NCBI RefSeq assembly: GCF_040183065.1
Contig: NC_091119.1
Coordinates: forward strand, 61,056,892-61,120,891
Direction: 5' to 3'
DNA length: 64,000 nucleotides
DNA from: Periplaneta americana
Lineage: Eukaryota; Arthropoda; Insecta; Blattodea; Blattidae
Shown here: positions 1 to 10,772 of the stretch, one piece after another
Layout of the letters: every line of letters starts with the position of its first letter
Position numbering within the stretch: position 1 is the first letter of the stretch
Notes under the pieces: generated by a model
What the model was told of the DNA's origin: nothing
What the model saw: only the letters and a program-made list of their open reading frames with translations
The model's database searches: none
Position numbers and translations under genes: made by a program

Positions 1-70
1 CATTTAAAAGCAAACCAATTTCCCAATTTTGGGCTCAGGGAAAGATCTTTCGATATTAAGTTCAAAAGCT

Positions 71-248
71 AAGTTGCTCTTACTGCCTTTTGGTACTACG
101 TACCTCTGTGAAATGGTCTTTTCGAGATACATGACTACAAAAACAAAATGAAGCTCGTTTGGATGCAGAAGGCGATATGAGTCTTAAACTGACTTCTGTG
201 GCACTGGACAATGACAAACTCTGCCGCAAGAAACATTCTTCACATTAA
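71..248 (+). pseudogene. hAT transposase C-terminal (dimerisation) remnant
   Basis: Two overlapping frames together give the end of a ZBED5/SCAND3-type hAT transposase. One frame reads LLLLPFGTTYLCEMVFSRY, followed by a Lys/Thr-rich stretch. After a single-base shift near position 150 the other reads NEARLDAEGDMSLKLTS and ends KKHSSH before a TAA at 246-248. The LPFGTTYLCE block and the short basic ...SH tail are typical of this family. Upstream codons in the window are also broken by a stop. This is a dead copy. The family assignment is from remembered motifs. Confidence 0.75.
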
Positions 249-356
249 CTTCGAGTATAGATGTAACATTATAACATTTTTAAAAATGTTTTAACCAGTT
301 ATATCATTTCGTAAATTTAAATAATATTGTCTCCAGTTCTTTTTTACTATTGTTTC

Positions 357-360
<4 letters not shown>

Positions 361-391
<31 letters not shown>
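361..391. repeat. (AT)n microsatellite
   Basis: Fifteen AT dinucleotides followed by a short (AC)n run. It lies inside the hAT element between the coding remnant and the right terminus. Confidence 0.95.
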
Positions 392-401
<10 letters not shown>

Positions 402-561
402 CCTTATTATTTATACTTCCGTCTAGGTATTGTTTGTAATATACTTCATAGAACATATACAAATAGGACTAAACACTAAATATTTTTTGGGGCTCCACGA
501 GAAACTTTTACTTCAAAAAGGGCTCCATGGGTGAAAAAGTTTGGGAATGGCTGTTCTAATG

Positions 562-1220
562 AAATCCTTGTAAGTTGCTTTATCCTAGAGAACAAATGCA
601 TAATTCTTGGCAAAATCACAAATGATAATTATATTCATTGTCATAAAAATGTTCTTTCAATTCTGTTAAGAGACTGCTGGATTACTATGACAGAATGGGG
701 AAGGAGCTGTTGTAATTTTTCCTCAAAGATTTCCAAAATATCTTGTGTAGAAGAGGGAACTGTCTGGAATTTTGTTCTGTCTGCAGATATCCATATTTTG
801 TACGTTATTTCATCAATTCCATTTACATCAAACAGATTAGTCATATATTCTATTAAATTTGAAGTACCAGGACAGTTTTCACAAGATGATAGATAACACA
901 TTGGCTGTGGAGGATTACAAATTATTTTACAAAAACAGTCCTTGTAAGTGTTAAGTGGAAAGTCTTCATGATTTCTCTCTTTCAACCTACAACCATCCAA
1001 CATTAATCTAACATTCTGATGAATGCTGCAAATACACACACTATGGGTACCACTTGCTCCAGCCAGAACACAGTTCTTGGGTCGCAATTCAGAAAACTTC
1101 CTCGGGATATTTATCTTTAAATTGCCTATAAATTTCTTTGAGGTTTTCTAAAATCAGAACTTCTGTTTATGATTCCTGGTTCCATTTTCTTTCATAGAAA
1201 CAAAATCCCTCTTTCCAGGC
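562..1220 (-). pseudogene. Transposase-like gene of unnamed family (IHQNV...CDFA.NY type), broken
   Basis: A 148-codon reverse-strand open frame (1087-641) contains NCVLAGASGTHSVCIC, IHQNVRLMLDG, a Cys cluster (CKIICNPPQPMCYLSSCENCPGT) and LLPHSVIVIQQSL. The frame can be followed upstream to about 1220 through one shift near 1092. Downstream it continues to about 565 with CDFAKNYAFVL followed by a stop. I recall long proteins with these blocks (...CDFAENYSFV...) as recurrent, multi-copy, unnamed genes in aphid and cockroach genomes. The invariant Asp in CDFA.NY looks like a DDE-type first residue, which is inference. The hAT element ending at 553 cuts the gene's 3' part. Confidence 0.55.
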
Positions 1221-1618
1221 AAACAGCAGCTTACGTCATCACTGTTCTAGAATGCTATTACATGGGTCAAAAGGCTCCCGCTCAAACTTCGTTCAGGTCT
1301 AGCATTAGAGGTTGCTGATATACCACATTAATTTTGTAATTGTTTTGCTTTTCTTGCAAAATAATTAGAAACTTCAATTTATTTTTCAATCTGTCGAATA
1401 CTCAAACTTTTTGAAAGAACGTCAGTACCGTATTTGAATATTTTCTTTTCACTATTTGTGACACTACTTTGAAATTTATCTTATAGCTGGCTTATAATAT
1501 CAGATTCTGGATTTTTTTCACAAATTAATTTCGTGTATGTGTATCAGACAGACTGTCTGTACTTCCAAACTTTCACAACTTGTACTCTACACTTAACAAA
1601 TGGTGGTAAATTAGTCAC
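1221..1618. other. Non-coding, nothing recognised
   Basis: AT-rich sequence with no frame of note. The part nearest 1221 may still belong to the pseudogene at 562-1220. A TA at 1619-1620 precedes the Tc1/mariner-type element. Confidence 0.5.
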
Positions 1619-1620
1619 TA

Positions 1621-2370
1621 GGAGCCGACGGCAATTCGGAAGGCGGTAGTCTGCTAGCGTTTGCGTCGAGAGAGACAGATAGAGAGCAAGGCAGCATACA
1701 ACATTGCCACATTGTACTTCACGCGCACATGCAATACAAATAGCACAAGAGAGAATTTAAATTTTCAAAAGACAATAATGACCTTAGTTGTTGACTACAG
1801 TAACCATGACACCAAACAAACCCTCTTTCCTTCACTAACAATATTCTTTGCACGGTTCTCAATCCCACACCACATGCTTCTGCAGTCGTTTCTTGCGCAT
1901 TGGCAACATTGGAGCCAGCATCAAGTTGGCCGGCAGCATTCTGCTCGTCAACGTTTTTATTTATTTATACACCTTAAACACTATTTCCCGCACCTGCCTG
2001 TGCAATACTTGTCTTTTTACAGTCAATTCTTCCATTTACAATATACAACCAGCATCGTACATTTTACCCATCATTTGTAAGAAGAAATTCATAGTGAAAC
2101 ATAGTGGAACACGTGTTGTCAGCAAATAGCTGGATACACGCGAAGATAGGTAGATTTTTCCATTTACTTATCTTATACACACACATACACAGTAAGTGTT
2201 AGTTTTACTTATTCATTGTATTAGAACACTCACGCGTGAACAAACGAACTCGGGAAGTACTTATTATAGACTGATTCTGATTGGTTCTACTGTACAAGTT
2301 TGTGACGTCACATACCAGAAATGCTACGGTGCATGTAGCAGCTGACCACCTTCCAAAATGACGTCTAGTC
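1621..2370 (-). mobile_element. Tc1/mariner-type element, copy 1 (internally deleted)
   Basis: The ends are inverted repeats: the left starts GGAGCCGACGGCAATTCGGA and the right, read inward, starts GACTAGACGTCATTTTGGAA. Both are bounded by TA (1619-1620 and 2371-2372), the Tc1/mariner target duplication. Reverse-strand frames at about 2080-1830 encode a broken helix-turn-helix piece, including AEACGVGLRTVQRI, the same as in copy 2 at 30828-31984. The subterminal block at 1656-1680 and the block around 1757-1790 are also shared with copy 2. At 750 bp it lacks the catalytic part of any transposase, so it is non-autonomous. Forward-strand open frames across it are shadows. Confidence 0.75.
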
Positions 2371-2536
2371 TAATTGATTGTAAGTGATTAATAAAGTAAT
2401 TTGACTGGCCTTTATAATTTGTGGTCATAATAAGAATGCATGTTACTGGCTAGTTGAAGTTTACAGTTTACTGTAGTTGTTGGTAATAAGAACATATGTT
2501 ACTGGGAGATATGATTTCCTAGTGATTTCACCATCT

Positions 2537-2575
2537 CACAGTGGGCCAGACTGAGTCAAAAATGTGACAAAATTT
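2537..2575 (+). repeat. Transib left terminus, 23-RSS-like
   Basis: Heptamer CACAGTG (2537-2543), a 23-bp spacer (2544-2566), then ACAAAATTT (2567-2575). The heptamer equals the consensus V(D)J heptamer and the final 9-mer matches the nonamer ACAAAAACC at 6 of 9 positions. Confidence 0.85.
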
Positions 2576-4722
2576 AAAAAAAAAAAATAATAACTTTTTT
2601 TTTTACAATGCTTTTGACAATGTATACTCATAGTAAGGATGTTGGTGAGCATTAAACTCATGATGCATCATTGATAACATGTTTTAACAGCTGTGGCTAT
2701 ATCCTTGAAAGAGAGCTATTGTAACCAGGCGATAGCGCACCAGCCAGTCCTAGGCCGTGCACTTGAGACAGTGGTGTGTGTTACTGGTCATATTCATGAA
2801 TAAAGAAATAACAATGGCTGAGAATGTTGGAACAAGAGTAGTTTTATTAGGAATATATGTAATTTTGAATTGGTTTAAATAGAGTGTAAATATTTGTGAT
2901 AACTCGGAGAGATGCAATTTAAGCTAATATATTTTAGTTTTCAATATTTAAAAAGGGTTACAAAGTGCGTGTTAATCGATGTTACGAAAACTTTTGTGTC
3001 GATGGTTTAAATAGACCCTATACATTGCAGAAAAGTCGTATTCAGCTGCAACTACTTGCACTTTTCTGTTTAATGTGCGAAAATTCAGATACATACAGTA
3101 TTATTCATTACTATTCCAGATGACCGCTGTTTTTACACCGTGAAATCATGGAAGCCCTGCTACAAAATAATAATGATAAGACAGCAGTACATGAGTTTGT
3201 TATTTCATAATTACGATTACGTGAAAATTGTCCACAAGATTTTTCTTCAGATCTAAAGAAGAAAATTAGTTTATTCTGCAGTAATTTTAATAAAAGATAG
3301 AAAAATTGCTACAGAATGAAAAATAAATAGGAAGAAAAATATGGCAATTCGTTGGATCAAGAATTTAAGCTGCCTCCATTTAATTAATTTCATGTTGAAC
3401 ATGTTGCTGGATGTTCTTAGTTGTATAGTCATTCTGGTCATCCAAGAAAATTGTTTTCTGAATCATCTAAGAAGACTAACAGCGTATTCCAAATCTCACC
3501 AGACTGGTGGACATCTATGACATCATGCTGCAGTAAAATAAGGACAAAACTGCTTGAAGGTTCAATGGCTAACATGGCAGCTGTGCAAGTTGTTGTCTGT
3601 GCTACGCTAGCAAGATTTTGCGAAATTTCCGTACTATCAGCTCGTTCAAAGAAAAGAGAGGATAAACAATTTATTTATTGAACCGGTAGTAATAACTAGT
3701 CCGTTGACATGTTCGCTCATAAGCTGTTAACATATTTTTTTACGTAATGCTTATTACAAACATTACAGCAGAACCAAAGCAGAACACACCGCCTATAACA
3801 TAACAGTGCACGATGTAATTTTTCTGCTGATTCCCGCCCTATATAAGAACCAATCAGATTCACTGAATGGATATTGCTGCCACCTCTGCAAGCTGATGGG
3901 ACCGGTGCCACACCGGTGGAGCATCAGTGACGTCATCATTGAAATTCGGAACACCGTGATGCCATCAGATTGCTCAGCACTGAGATTCGGAATATGCTCA
4001 AAGAGGAGGAAAACTGAACATCTCAGAAAAGCTACTGATCCTGCTGCTCTTGCTCTTGCTACAGTTAAGTCTGAAGGCTTCTGGTAAAGAGAAGCAGCTA
4101 AACCAATGGAAAATGCTCGAAGTACACTAACCCAGGCAGTAAAAATTCTAACGAACATAGTGATTCCTGCAAAAATGTTGCAAAATATAGTGGTGATGAC
4201 GTTTTAGCCCTGATAATGGATGCGAAATTATATAAGTAGGCATACTAGTACACTTTATTGAGACTACAAGCAAAACATAGAAATGTAGATTTATATCCAA
4301 CGTACAATGAAGTTCGAGAAGCAAAGCTGCATTGCTATCCATGTGATATTACTGTGACAGAAATAAGTGCAGAAATGAAGTTACAGAGTCTATTAGATGA
4401 TACAGTCATACGAATTATTCCGAGCCTTACAACAATAATTCCATCACTTTCTTCTGAAAGATAAAATTTCGTATTGTTTAATAAGTGGAGTTGTGATGGC
4501 AGTACAAGACATCAATACGAACAGTTATTTAGAGAAGGAGAACAGTATAGTGACAGTGACATCTTTTTAACATCCTGTGCGCCTCTACTTCTGTATGCAG
4601 AGTAAGAAAGGGACTCTAATGTGAGAAGAGTGTACTGGGAAAATCCTCGACACTCTTCAACCAAATACTGCAGGCCTATACACATTAGGTAAACTGCAGC
4701 AGGAATCAACAGAACTAATAAA

Positions 4723-5595
4723 TAGGACTAGGAAAATGTCCTAAAAACAATGCATTTATGACCTAAAAATCTTTCAAAAATGCCCTTAAAAGTGCCCTAA
4801 AAATTGATCTTACATAATTGGCTTAGTAGGGAAAGAGGTTTTGTACTACTTAATACTTAGACTAGTAATTAAATTAAATTTTACATAATTTTTTCTAAGT
4901 AGTACACTTTAATTAATTATTTTACCTGATGTAGTTTCCATGTATGATCATTCACCTTTGCTTCAGCATGTGGATGTGTGGTCAGCAGTCGGCTGATCAG
5001 TCTTGGCCCTTCATGGGCTGTAGCATCATGGATTTACTTTACTTTAGTTTCCTTGTAGTCTACCACAAGGCCACTCTCATCCGGAGGTATAGAGGAGTCT
5101 ATGAATTTAAATACTATTATAGTCACAATCATGTCATGGTATGAAAGAAAAATTTCAATGTCACACCAACGGACGTGTATGTAAGATGAAGATTACAGAG
5201 GAGTCTATATTGAAGGGGTGGTTGGACTGATCCATTACATGGGGTATACTATGTTAAAATGGCAATATTTGTGTAGAAAAACTATTAAAATATTATGCAA
5301 AAAATGGGCATTAACTTAATGGACAAAGTATGTAAAGAAAATATCAAAGGAAATAAACATTATTTTACATTAATAATGGGGATTTATGGCCAAAATGAAA
5401 TGAAAATGCCTAAAAAATGACCGAATGAAACAAAAAAATGCTCTTATGAGTTGAAACAGGCAAAAAATGCAAAAAGAAAGCCCTAACAAATATGTCTTAA
5501 AACACTCAGTTTATTACATCACATATAAATACTAAAGCAGCTGTCTTTCTGACTTACTAGAAAAAAGATGCAATTTCATCAAAATCCTAGCCCTA
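4723..5595. mobile_element. hAT-type element nested in Transib
   Basis: Flanked by a perfect 8-bp duplication CTAATAAA (4715-4722 and 5596-5603). The ends are inverted: left TAGGACTAGG, right read inward TAGGGCTAGG. Removing the insert plus one duplication rejoins the Transib frame (ELI to NEEVAHV). Inside are many short AAAATGCCYTAAAA motifs near both ends and no transposase I can recognise. A 201-base open frame at 4944-5144 has no family likeness. Non-autonomous. Confidence 0.85.
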
Positions 5596-6505
5596 CTAAT
5601 AAATGAAGAGGTTGCTCATGTAAGAGAGCAGATAGAAATTCTTGTGCCCATGACAGTCACGATAGATATTAAATCATTACAAATGAAACATGACTTGATG
5701 CTGACAATGATAGACGAAAAAGTTTGTAATGCTATTGTTGGGATTAAATCAGCTCAGGCGTGTTATGTCTGTGGACTGTGGAGGATCACCGAAAGAAATG
5801 AATCGTATTGATGTCATTCAACAGAGCCCTGTTGACTACAGTACATTTGCCTTCGGCTTGTGTACTCTCCACGCCTGGATCTGCTTTTTTGAATGTTTTT
5901 TGCACGTAGCATACAGAATTGATTTTAAGAAATGGCAAGCCCGTGGCAAAGACCAGGAACTTATGAAAAGGAGAAAGGAAGAAATTCAGAGTCGGTTTCG
6001 AAATGAGATGGGACCTCTTGTGGGCAAACCTAAACCCCTGACTGGAACCTCAAACAACGGGAATACTGCTAGAAAATTCTTCTGAAATCCCAAATTAACT
6101 CATCGATAACTGGGAAACATAAAAACTTAATTATATGTTTTGCAGTTGTCCTTCGAATAATTTCTAGTGGAAGAGATATTAAAATTGATTCTTTCAATCA
6201 ATATGTGCTAAAAAATGCATAATTGTTCTTTCAGAAGTATCCCTGGTTTTACCTCCCAGCTAATGTACATGGGTCTCAGATTATTAAGGTCTCAGATTAT
6301 TAACTCAGCTCTGCTTCCAATTGGACAGTTATCTAAGGAGGCTATAATAAAGATATTAAGATATATAGAGAGCCCCAAGGAAAACGCAATGACAGATTTA
6401 GTCAACAACCTTCTCATATCTTTCGATCCTCTCATCAGAAAGTCATACAGAAAGCACAAAACTCCCTTGTGAAAGGAAGCATTACAGCTACTGAAAGACT
6501 CTAGT

Positions 6506-6550
6506 GAAGAAGAAGAAGAAGAAGAAGAAGAAGAAGAAGAAGAAGAAGAA

Positions 6551-6613
<63 letters not shown>

Positions 6614-6653
6614 GAAGAAGAAGAAGAAGAAGAAGAAGAAGGAGAAGGAGAAG
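6506..6653 (+). repeat. (GAA)n(GAT)n(GAA)n compound microsatellite coding an acidic run
   Basis: About 15 GAA, then about 21 GAT, then about 13 GAA/GGA codons. In the transposase frame this reads poly-Glu, poly-Asp, poly-Glu. It sits just before the likely end of the Transib coding region. Confidence 0.9.
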
Positions 6654-6823
6654 AAAGTGTAATTCATGAAGAAAATGTCACTGATAAAAATGTATTGATG
6701 AGGAGTCAGATACTGAATAAAAAGAACTGTGTGATGTGAAAGTACTTTTAACTTAAAGAAAAAGTGAAAACTATTGAATAACTATTGATTTTATGCATTC
6801 AAAGAAACAATAGAGACATCAAA

Positions 6824-6862
6824 TAATTTTGTCCCATTTTGAGTCAATTCTGGCCCACTGTG
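6824..6862 (-). repeat. Transib right terminus, 23-RSS-like
   Basis: Read on the reverse strand from 6862: CACAGTG, 23-bp spacer (6855-6833), ACAAAATTA (6832-6824). The geometry is identical to the left end. Heptamer and first seven spacer bases are the same at both ends. Confidence 0.85.
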
Positions 6863-6867
6863 CATCT

Positions 6868-7404
6868 GTGCAAAAACATGTACAGGCCATGTGTAAGAAA
6901 TGTGATTATAATATGCTTATTATGAAAAAAATAAAGATATTTATGTGAAACAACTTACAATGTTTCATAACATGTCTGTTGTCCCAATTTAATATTAGGG
7001 GAATTAATAGATTAGGTTAAGATTTTTTTTTTTTTAGAATTTTTTGAAATGACATATTTTGAGTTATTCGAGGTCAAAGATGAAATTACATGACCTTGCA
7101 AACATAGTTGTGTTATATATCATGTGTAAAGTTTTTCATTAGCTTTTGATTGATACTTCTCTCAATTCAATGAAATGGTAAGCAAAAATGTTATACTAAT
7201 TAATTGAAAAGGATTTGTATGGAAAAATGCTTTTTTTTTTTTTTTTTTTTTTTTCATCAATTTGATGCCCTGTATCTCATAAAGTTCTAAACCTAGGGAG
7301 CTGAAATTTTATGCAAATATGAGTTACACAGGCCTTCTCTTCCACATTACCAGAAATACAACAAATACAATAATAGAAATAAAAACAAAAATTACACTAT
7401 AAAC
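6868..7404. other. Non-coding, poly-T tracts
   Basis: AT-rich sequence with T runs at about 7022-7036 and 7231-7254. No gene recognised. It ends at the target duplication of the next LINE. Confidence 0.6.
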
Positions 7405-7427
7405 AAAGTAAAGCAAGTTTACGAGTT

Positions 7428-8222
7428 ATGGAGAGAATGATCATCCATAGGTTAAACTGGTTCCTTGAAAGCAACCACATCATACACCCTGCCCAAGCAG
7501 GTTTCTGCTGTCATCGTTCAACTGATCAACAAGTAGTAATCTTCACTCAACACATTAAAGATAATATGGACAAAGGTTTCATCACAACTGCGGTGTGTGT
7601 TGACTTCAAGAAAGCTTACGATTCAATCTGGAAAACAAATTTACTTCTAAAACTTTCCAAAAGTGGAGTGAGAGGGAAAATGTTACAATGGATTAGAAAC
7701 TTCCTGGATCAAAGATACTGCCAAGTCCGTTTCGGTGACACTACATCAAGATTTAAACAACTCCAAACAGGACTTCCACAAGGCGCAGTTACAAGCTGTT
7801 CCTTTTTCAACTTATATATTAATGACTTGATTTCACTACTGACTAAGAACACAAATGTTCACGCCTTACTTTATACCGAAGATCTTGTCCTGTGGACTGC
7901 TGCCCCGAAATCACGAGCCAAGAGTGCTATTGCGAATACTCTTAATCACGTTCTTGAAGACTTACACAAATGGTGCCTAGATAACGCTATGACTGTGAAC
8001 ACTGAGAAAACAAAATGTCAAACTTTTTCCCTATGTCACAATCAGTTAACACCGGCCATAATCTACAACAATATACAACTGGACAATGTCCATACATTCA
8101 AGTATCTGGGTGTCACTCTTCATAATAAGCTCACATGGAAAGATCATTGCTCCGAGATAGCTTCAAGAACCCATGGTAGATTATCCTTACTAAGCTACAT
8201 CTACGCTAAACTGTACTTATAA
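7428..8222 (+). pseudogene. LINE reverse transcriptase fragment
   Basis: 264 codons. In order: IIHRLNWFLESNHIIHPAQAGF-type RT block (residues 4-27), [17 protein letters not shown] (catalytic Asp, about 53-69), QTGLPQGAVTSCSFFNLYIND (about 112-132), LLYTEDLVLW where family members have a YADD box (about 147-156), and FKYLGVTLHNKLTW (about 224-237). The YADD to YTED change replaces the first of two catalytic aspartates, so polymerisation should be lost. A one-base shift near 8215 separates it from the downstream part. Confidence 0.85.
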
Positions 8223-8229
8223 GACATAT

Positions 8230-9465
8230 GTGGAACCAATCATGCTATATTGTTGTGGTGCCCTTATAACTGCATCTGATCAGACAATCAGTAAGCTAGA
8301 ATGTGTCCAAAATCAAGCCATGAGACTGATTACTGGTGCTATAAAATCAACACCAATAAACTCACTATTGCTTCATACCAATAACATGGACATCAAATCA
8401 GAAATAAGACAATCAGCGTTAAAACTTCATGAAAAACTCACTGGTTTGTCTGATATTGAATACTCCCCTTGCTCCTCACACACCAACCGCAGATTAAAAA
8501 CCCAAGAGGGTTTCCTGCAAAAAGTAATCACTGAAAGACATAATCTGGATCTATCCTGGAAACCCCAGCAATTGATACTACTAACCAGCCCACTTGCGTT
8601 ATATCATATTAACTATGCACTAGATCTAATAGAAAATAAACAGGACGAATGTAGTGAAGTACTCCGTCTTTCTGCCTTAGAAACATTACATATCCGCTAC
8701 CCACAAGACAAATGGCTGCATGTGTACACTGACGGCTCCCAAATAGAAAAACACGGGCCCACTGGAGCAGGAATTCATTGCCGACTGTTCTCTACCTATC
8801 TCACTCTAGGCAACAACCATACATCTTTTGATGAAGAAGTAAGAGCCATATGTACTGCTGTGAAATAACTGTTGTGCAGGTCCTTCCCATTTCCAAACAT
8901 TGTCCTCCTCAGTGACTCAAAAGCAGCGATATCTGCAATTGGAAACTACTTACTACAACCAGCTAATGATGACATTCAACAATGCAGAGAAGACATCAAG
9001 AAACTAAATAAAATTGTACATCTGCAATGGATACCTTCTCACTGCGGTATTGCCGGGAATGAAGCAGCAGACTTTCTAGCAAAGAAAGGAACAACTATCC
9101 CCCTTTCATATTCTAACATGCTGCCATTCCATAGAGCATCTACAAATATAAGCAGTCGAGTGAGACAATGTTTCCATAAGAGTTTGGAGGACCAAATTAA
9201 AGCTAAACACTGGAAGGACGCAGTAAACTCCACTCTCCCCGAATGGCCCACAAGCAAAGCTGTTGCGACGTTCCACGCCGCAGTCGGTCATGACTGTCTG
9301 GCTAATCACCTCCACCGCCTGGGTGTATTATCCAGCCCCCACTGCATGCTCTGTGGATGTTCTGACACCATGGACTCAAACCACATTAAGACTTGTCCAG
9401 CACTTTCATCTGTCAGCTTTGTGGATAGGTACTGGGAGGCCAGAGACAGAATGCAGCAGTGCTGA
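8230..9465 (+). pseudogene. LINE RT thumb, RNase H and C-terminal zinc knuckle
   Basis: One frame interrupted by a single TAA at 8866-8868. The first part has ...LYCCGALITASDQTISKLE and ECVQNQAMRLITGAIKSTPI (post-RT region). RNase H follows with all four acidic positions visible: LHVYTDGSQ, DEEVRAICTA, VLLSDSKAAISA and AGNEAADFLAKKG, with the WIPSHCGI loop before the last. The C-terminus has CMLCGCSDTMDSNHIKTC, a CCHC knuckle common in these LINEs. Same 5'-truncated insertion as the RT fragment upstream. Confidence 0.85.
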
Positions 9466-9604
9466 CATCCACTCCTTCATAGTTTCCTTGGACATTGTTC
9501 ACTTTATTTCGTTTTCTTTCCTTTTAGTTTTTATCGCCATTGTACGGCCAATGACTCTAGTCAAGTGCCACTGCATTGAATAAAAAAAAAAAATAAAGTA
9601 AAGC

Positions 9605-10097
9605 CACACAAAAATATACATAGGTTGCAGTCACACAGACTTTAAATGAGTGATTAAGTATCATAATAATTAATTATATCCTAACTAATTAAGTTAACGT
9701 AAACAAGAAACTTGCAATTTTAATCGAGAGTAAAAAAAAAAAACCACAAATCAACACTTCTAGCAAGATCATTCGGAATAGTCTGATTTCGGAAATAATA
9801 CCATTTGGAAAATAGAATTCGGAAATATGCCCGGGAACGCTGTAAGATCTCTGATATTGTGAGTTCGTAACATGGATGAAAAATTACAAACATTCCGAAG
9901 CAGTTGTTCATTCTACAATACCTATATTTCTGTTAAATTAGAGATAGATGAAGATATTAGTAACAGTTACTTGAATTTGAATAAAATGTAACAATAACTT
10001 ACTTACAAATGGCTTTTAAGGAACATTTTTCCACTGCAGATCACTTTTAACGTATTGTACAAACTTGGAATTCTTGTAGACCATTTTTATTTTGCTT
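9605..10097. other. Non-coding, nothing recognised
   Basis: AT-rich sequence with repeated ATTCGGAAATA-like words near 9765-9825. No open frame resembling a known family. Confidence 0.5.
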
Positions 10098-10098
10098 C

Positions 10099-10172
<74 letters not shown>
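10098..10172. repeat. (ATT)n microsatellite
   Basis: About 25 uninterrupted ATT units. Long poly-Ile and poly-Asn frames over it are translation artefacts. Confidence 0.97.
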
Positions 10173-10296
10173 GGACAAGGTAGAGTATTGACCGGCAACT
10201 GAAGGAATATTGCACACTTTTATCGCTGCCAATGTGGCGCTATAAACCAATTTTCAACACTTTTATCACAACCACAACACAGTTCAATTCTGTACT

Positions 10297-10770
10297 ATAC
10301 TTACTTACTTATGGCTTTTAAGGAATCCGGAGGTTCATTGCTGCCCTCACATAAGCCCGCCATCAGTCCCTATCCTGAGCAAGATTAATCCAGTCTCCAC
10401 AATCATATCCCAACTTCCTCAAATCCATTTTAATATTTTCCTCCCATCTACGTCTCGGCCTCCCCAAAGGTCTTATTCCCTCCGGCCTCCCACCTAACAC
10501 TCCATATGCATTTCTGGATTCTCCCATACGTGCTACATGCCTGGCCATCTCAAATGTCTGGATTTAATGTTCCTAATTGTGTCCGGTACAGAATAAAATG
10601 CATGCAGTTCTGTGTTGTGCAACTTCCTCCATTCTCCTGTAACTTCACCCCTCTTAGCCCCAAATATTTTCCTAAGCACTTTATTCTCAAACACCCTTAA
10701 TCCTTGTTTCTCTATCAAAGTGACTGTTCAGATTTCACAACCATACAGAAGAACGGAAGTTTCCTAGTAC
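10297..10770 (-). mobile_element. LINE-A (TAAG-tailed) 3' fragment
   Basis: Reverse strand encodes the C-terminus of the LINE-A protein: [40 protein letters not shown] and [19 protein letters not shown]. One shift near 10540 and an early stop break it. The 3' end carries the (TAAG)n tail, seen here as ACTTACTTACTTATGGCTTTT at 10298 onward. It is truncated about 480 bp from the 3' end. Confidence 0.9.
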
Positions 10771-10772
10771 CT

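Larger units (their letters stand above)
1..553 (+). mobile_element. hAT transposon (Buster/ZBED5-like), right half
   Basis: The window opens inside a hAT DNA transposon. Its coding remnant ends at 248. The right terminal inverted repeat, read inward from 553, starts CAGCCATTCCCAAACTTTTT, close to the C-A-G-n5-CCCAAACTTTTTCA termini of ZBED5-type hAT elements. The next 8 bases (554-561, TTCTAATG) fit the nnnTAnnn target duplication of the Buster group, but the left copy lies outside the window, so the duplication cannot be confirmed. The element sits inside the reverse-strand pseudogene at 562-1220. Confidence 0.75.
3148..6720 (+). pseudogene. Transib transposase, decayed and split
   Basis: Starts at an ATG reading MEALLQNNNDKTAVHEFVIS, then stops. 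Recognisable blocks in order: YSHSGHPRKLF near 3425, HRNVDLYPTYNEVREAK near 4270, TKYCRPIH near 4660, EEVAHVREQIEILVP near 5605, a Cys pair ACYVCG near 5760 (zinc-binding site), LHAWICFFECFLHVAYRIDF near 5865-5925, NNGNTARKFF near 6055, IISSGRDIKIDSFNQYVLKN near 6160, and LLISFDPLIRK near 6415. The order and wording match Transib transposases as I remember them. At least four stops or shifts and the hAT at 4723-5595 break it. A Glu/Asp-rich tail (6506-6653) precedes a likely end reading DEESDTE at about 6700-6720. Confidence 0.8.
2537..6862 (+). mobile_element. Transib DNA transposon (RAG1-related)
   Basis: A 4326-bp element with 39-bp inverted termini, both beginning CACAGTGGGCCAGA, flanked by a perfect 5-bp direct repeat CATCT (2532-2536 and 6863-6867). 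Five-base duplications and CACWRTG termini are diagnostic of Transib, the superfamily from which RAG1 and the V(D)J recombination signals are thought to derive. The interior encodes a decayed Transib transposase on the + strand (3148-6720). A hAT element (4723-5595) is inserted in that gene. Stops and frame shifts are frequent, so it cannot encode a full protein. Confidence 0.9.
7415..9594 (+). mobile_element. LINE with RT and RNase H (jockey/I-like), 5'-truncated
   Basis: Flanked by AAAGTAAAGC at 7405-7414 and 9595-9604, a 10-bp target duplication. The 3' end is an A-rich tail at 9582-9594. The insert starts inside the RT domain, so the endonuclease and N-terminal RT motifs were lost at insertion. 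RT and RNase H occupy different frames now separated by one shift and one stop. Confidence 0.9.

Noticed and set aside
531..896. 121-codon forward frame
   Set aside because: Opposite strand of the IHQNV-family pseudogene, with no known likeness.
1661..2129. Forward open frames over the Tc1/mariner-type copy 1 (and similarly 31538-31816)
   Set aside because: The reverse strand carries the recognisable helix-turn-helix coding, so these are its shadows.
10016..10250. Poly-Ile and poly-Asn open frames
   Set aside because: They are translations of an (ATT)n microsatellite.
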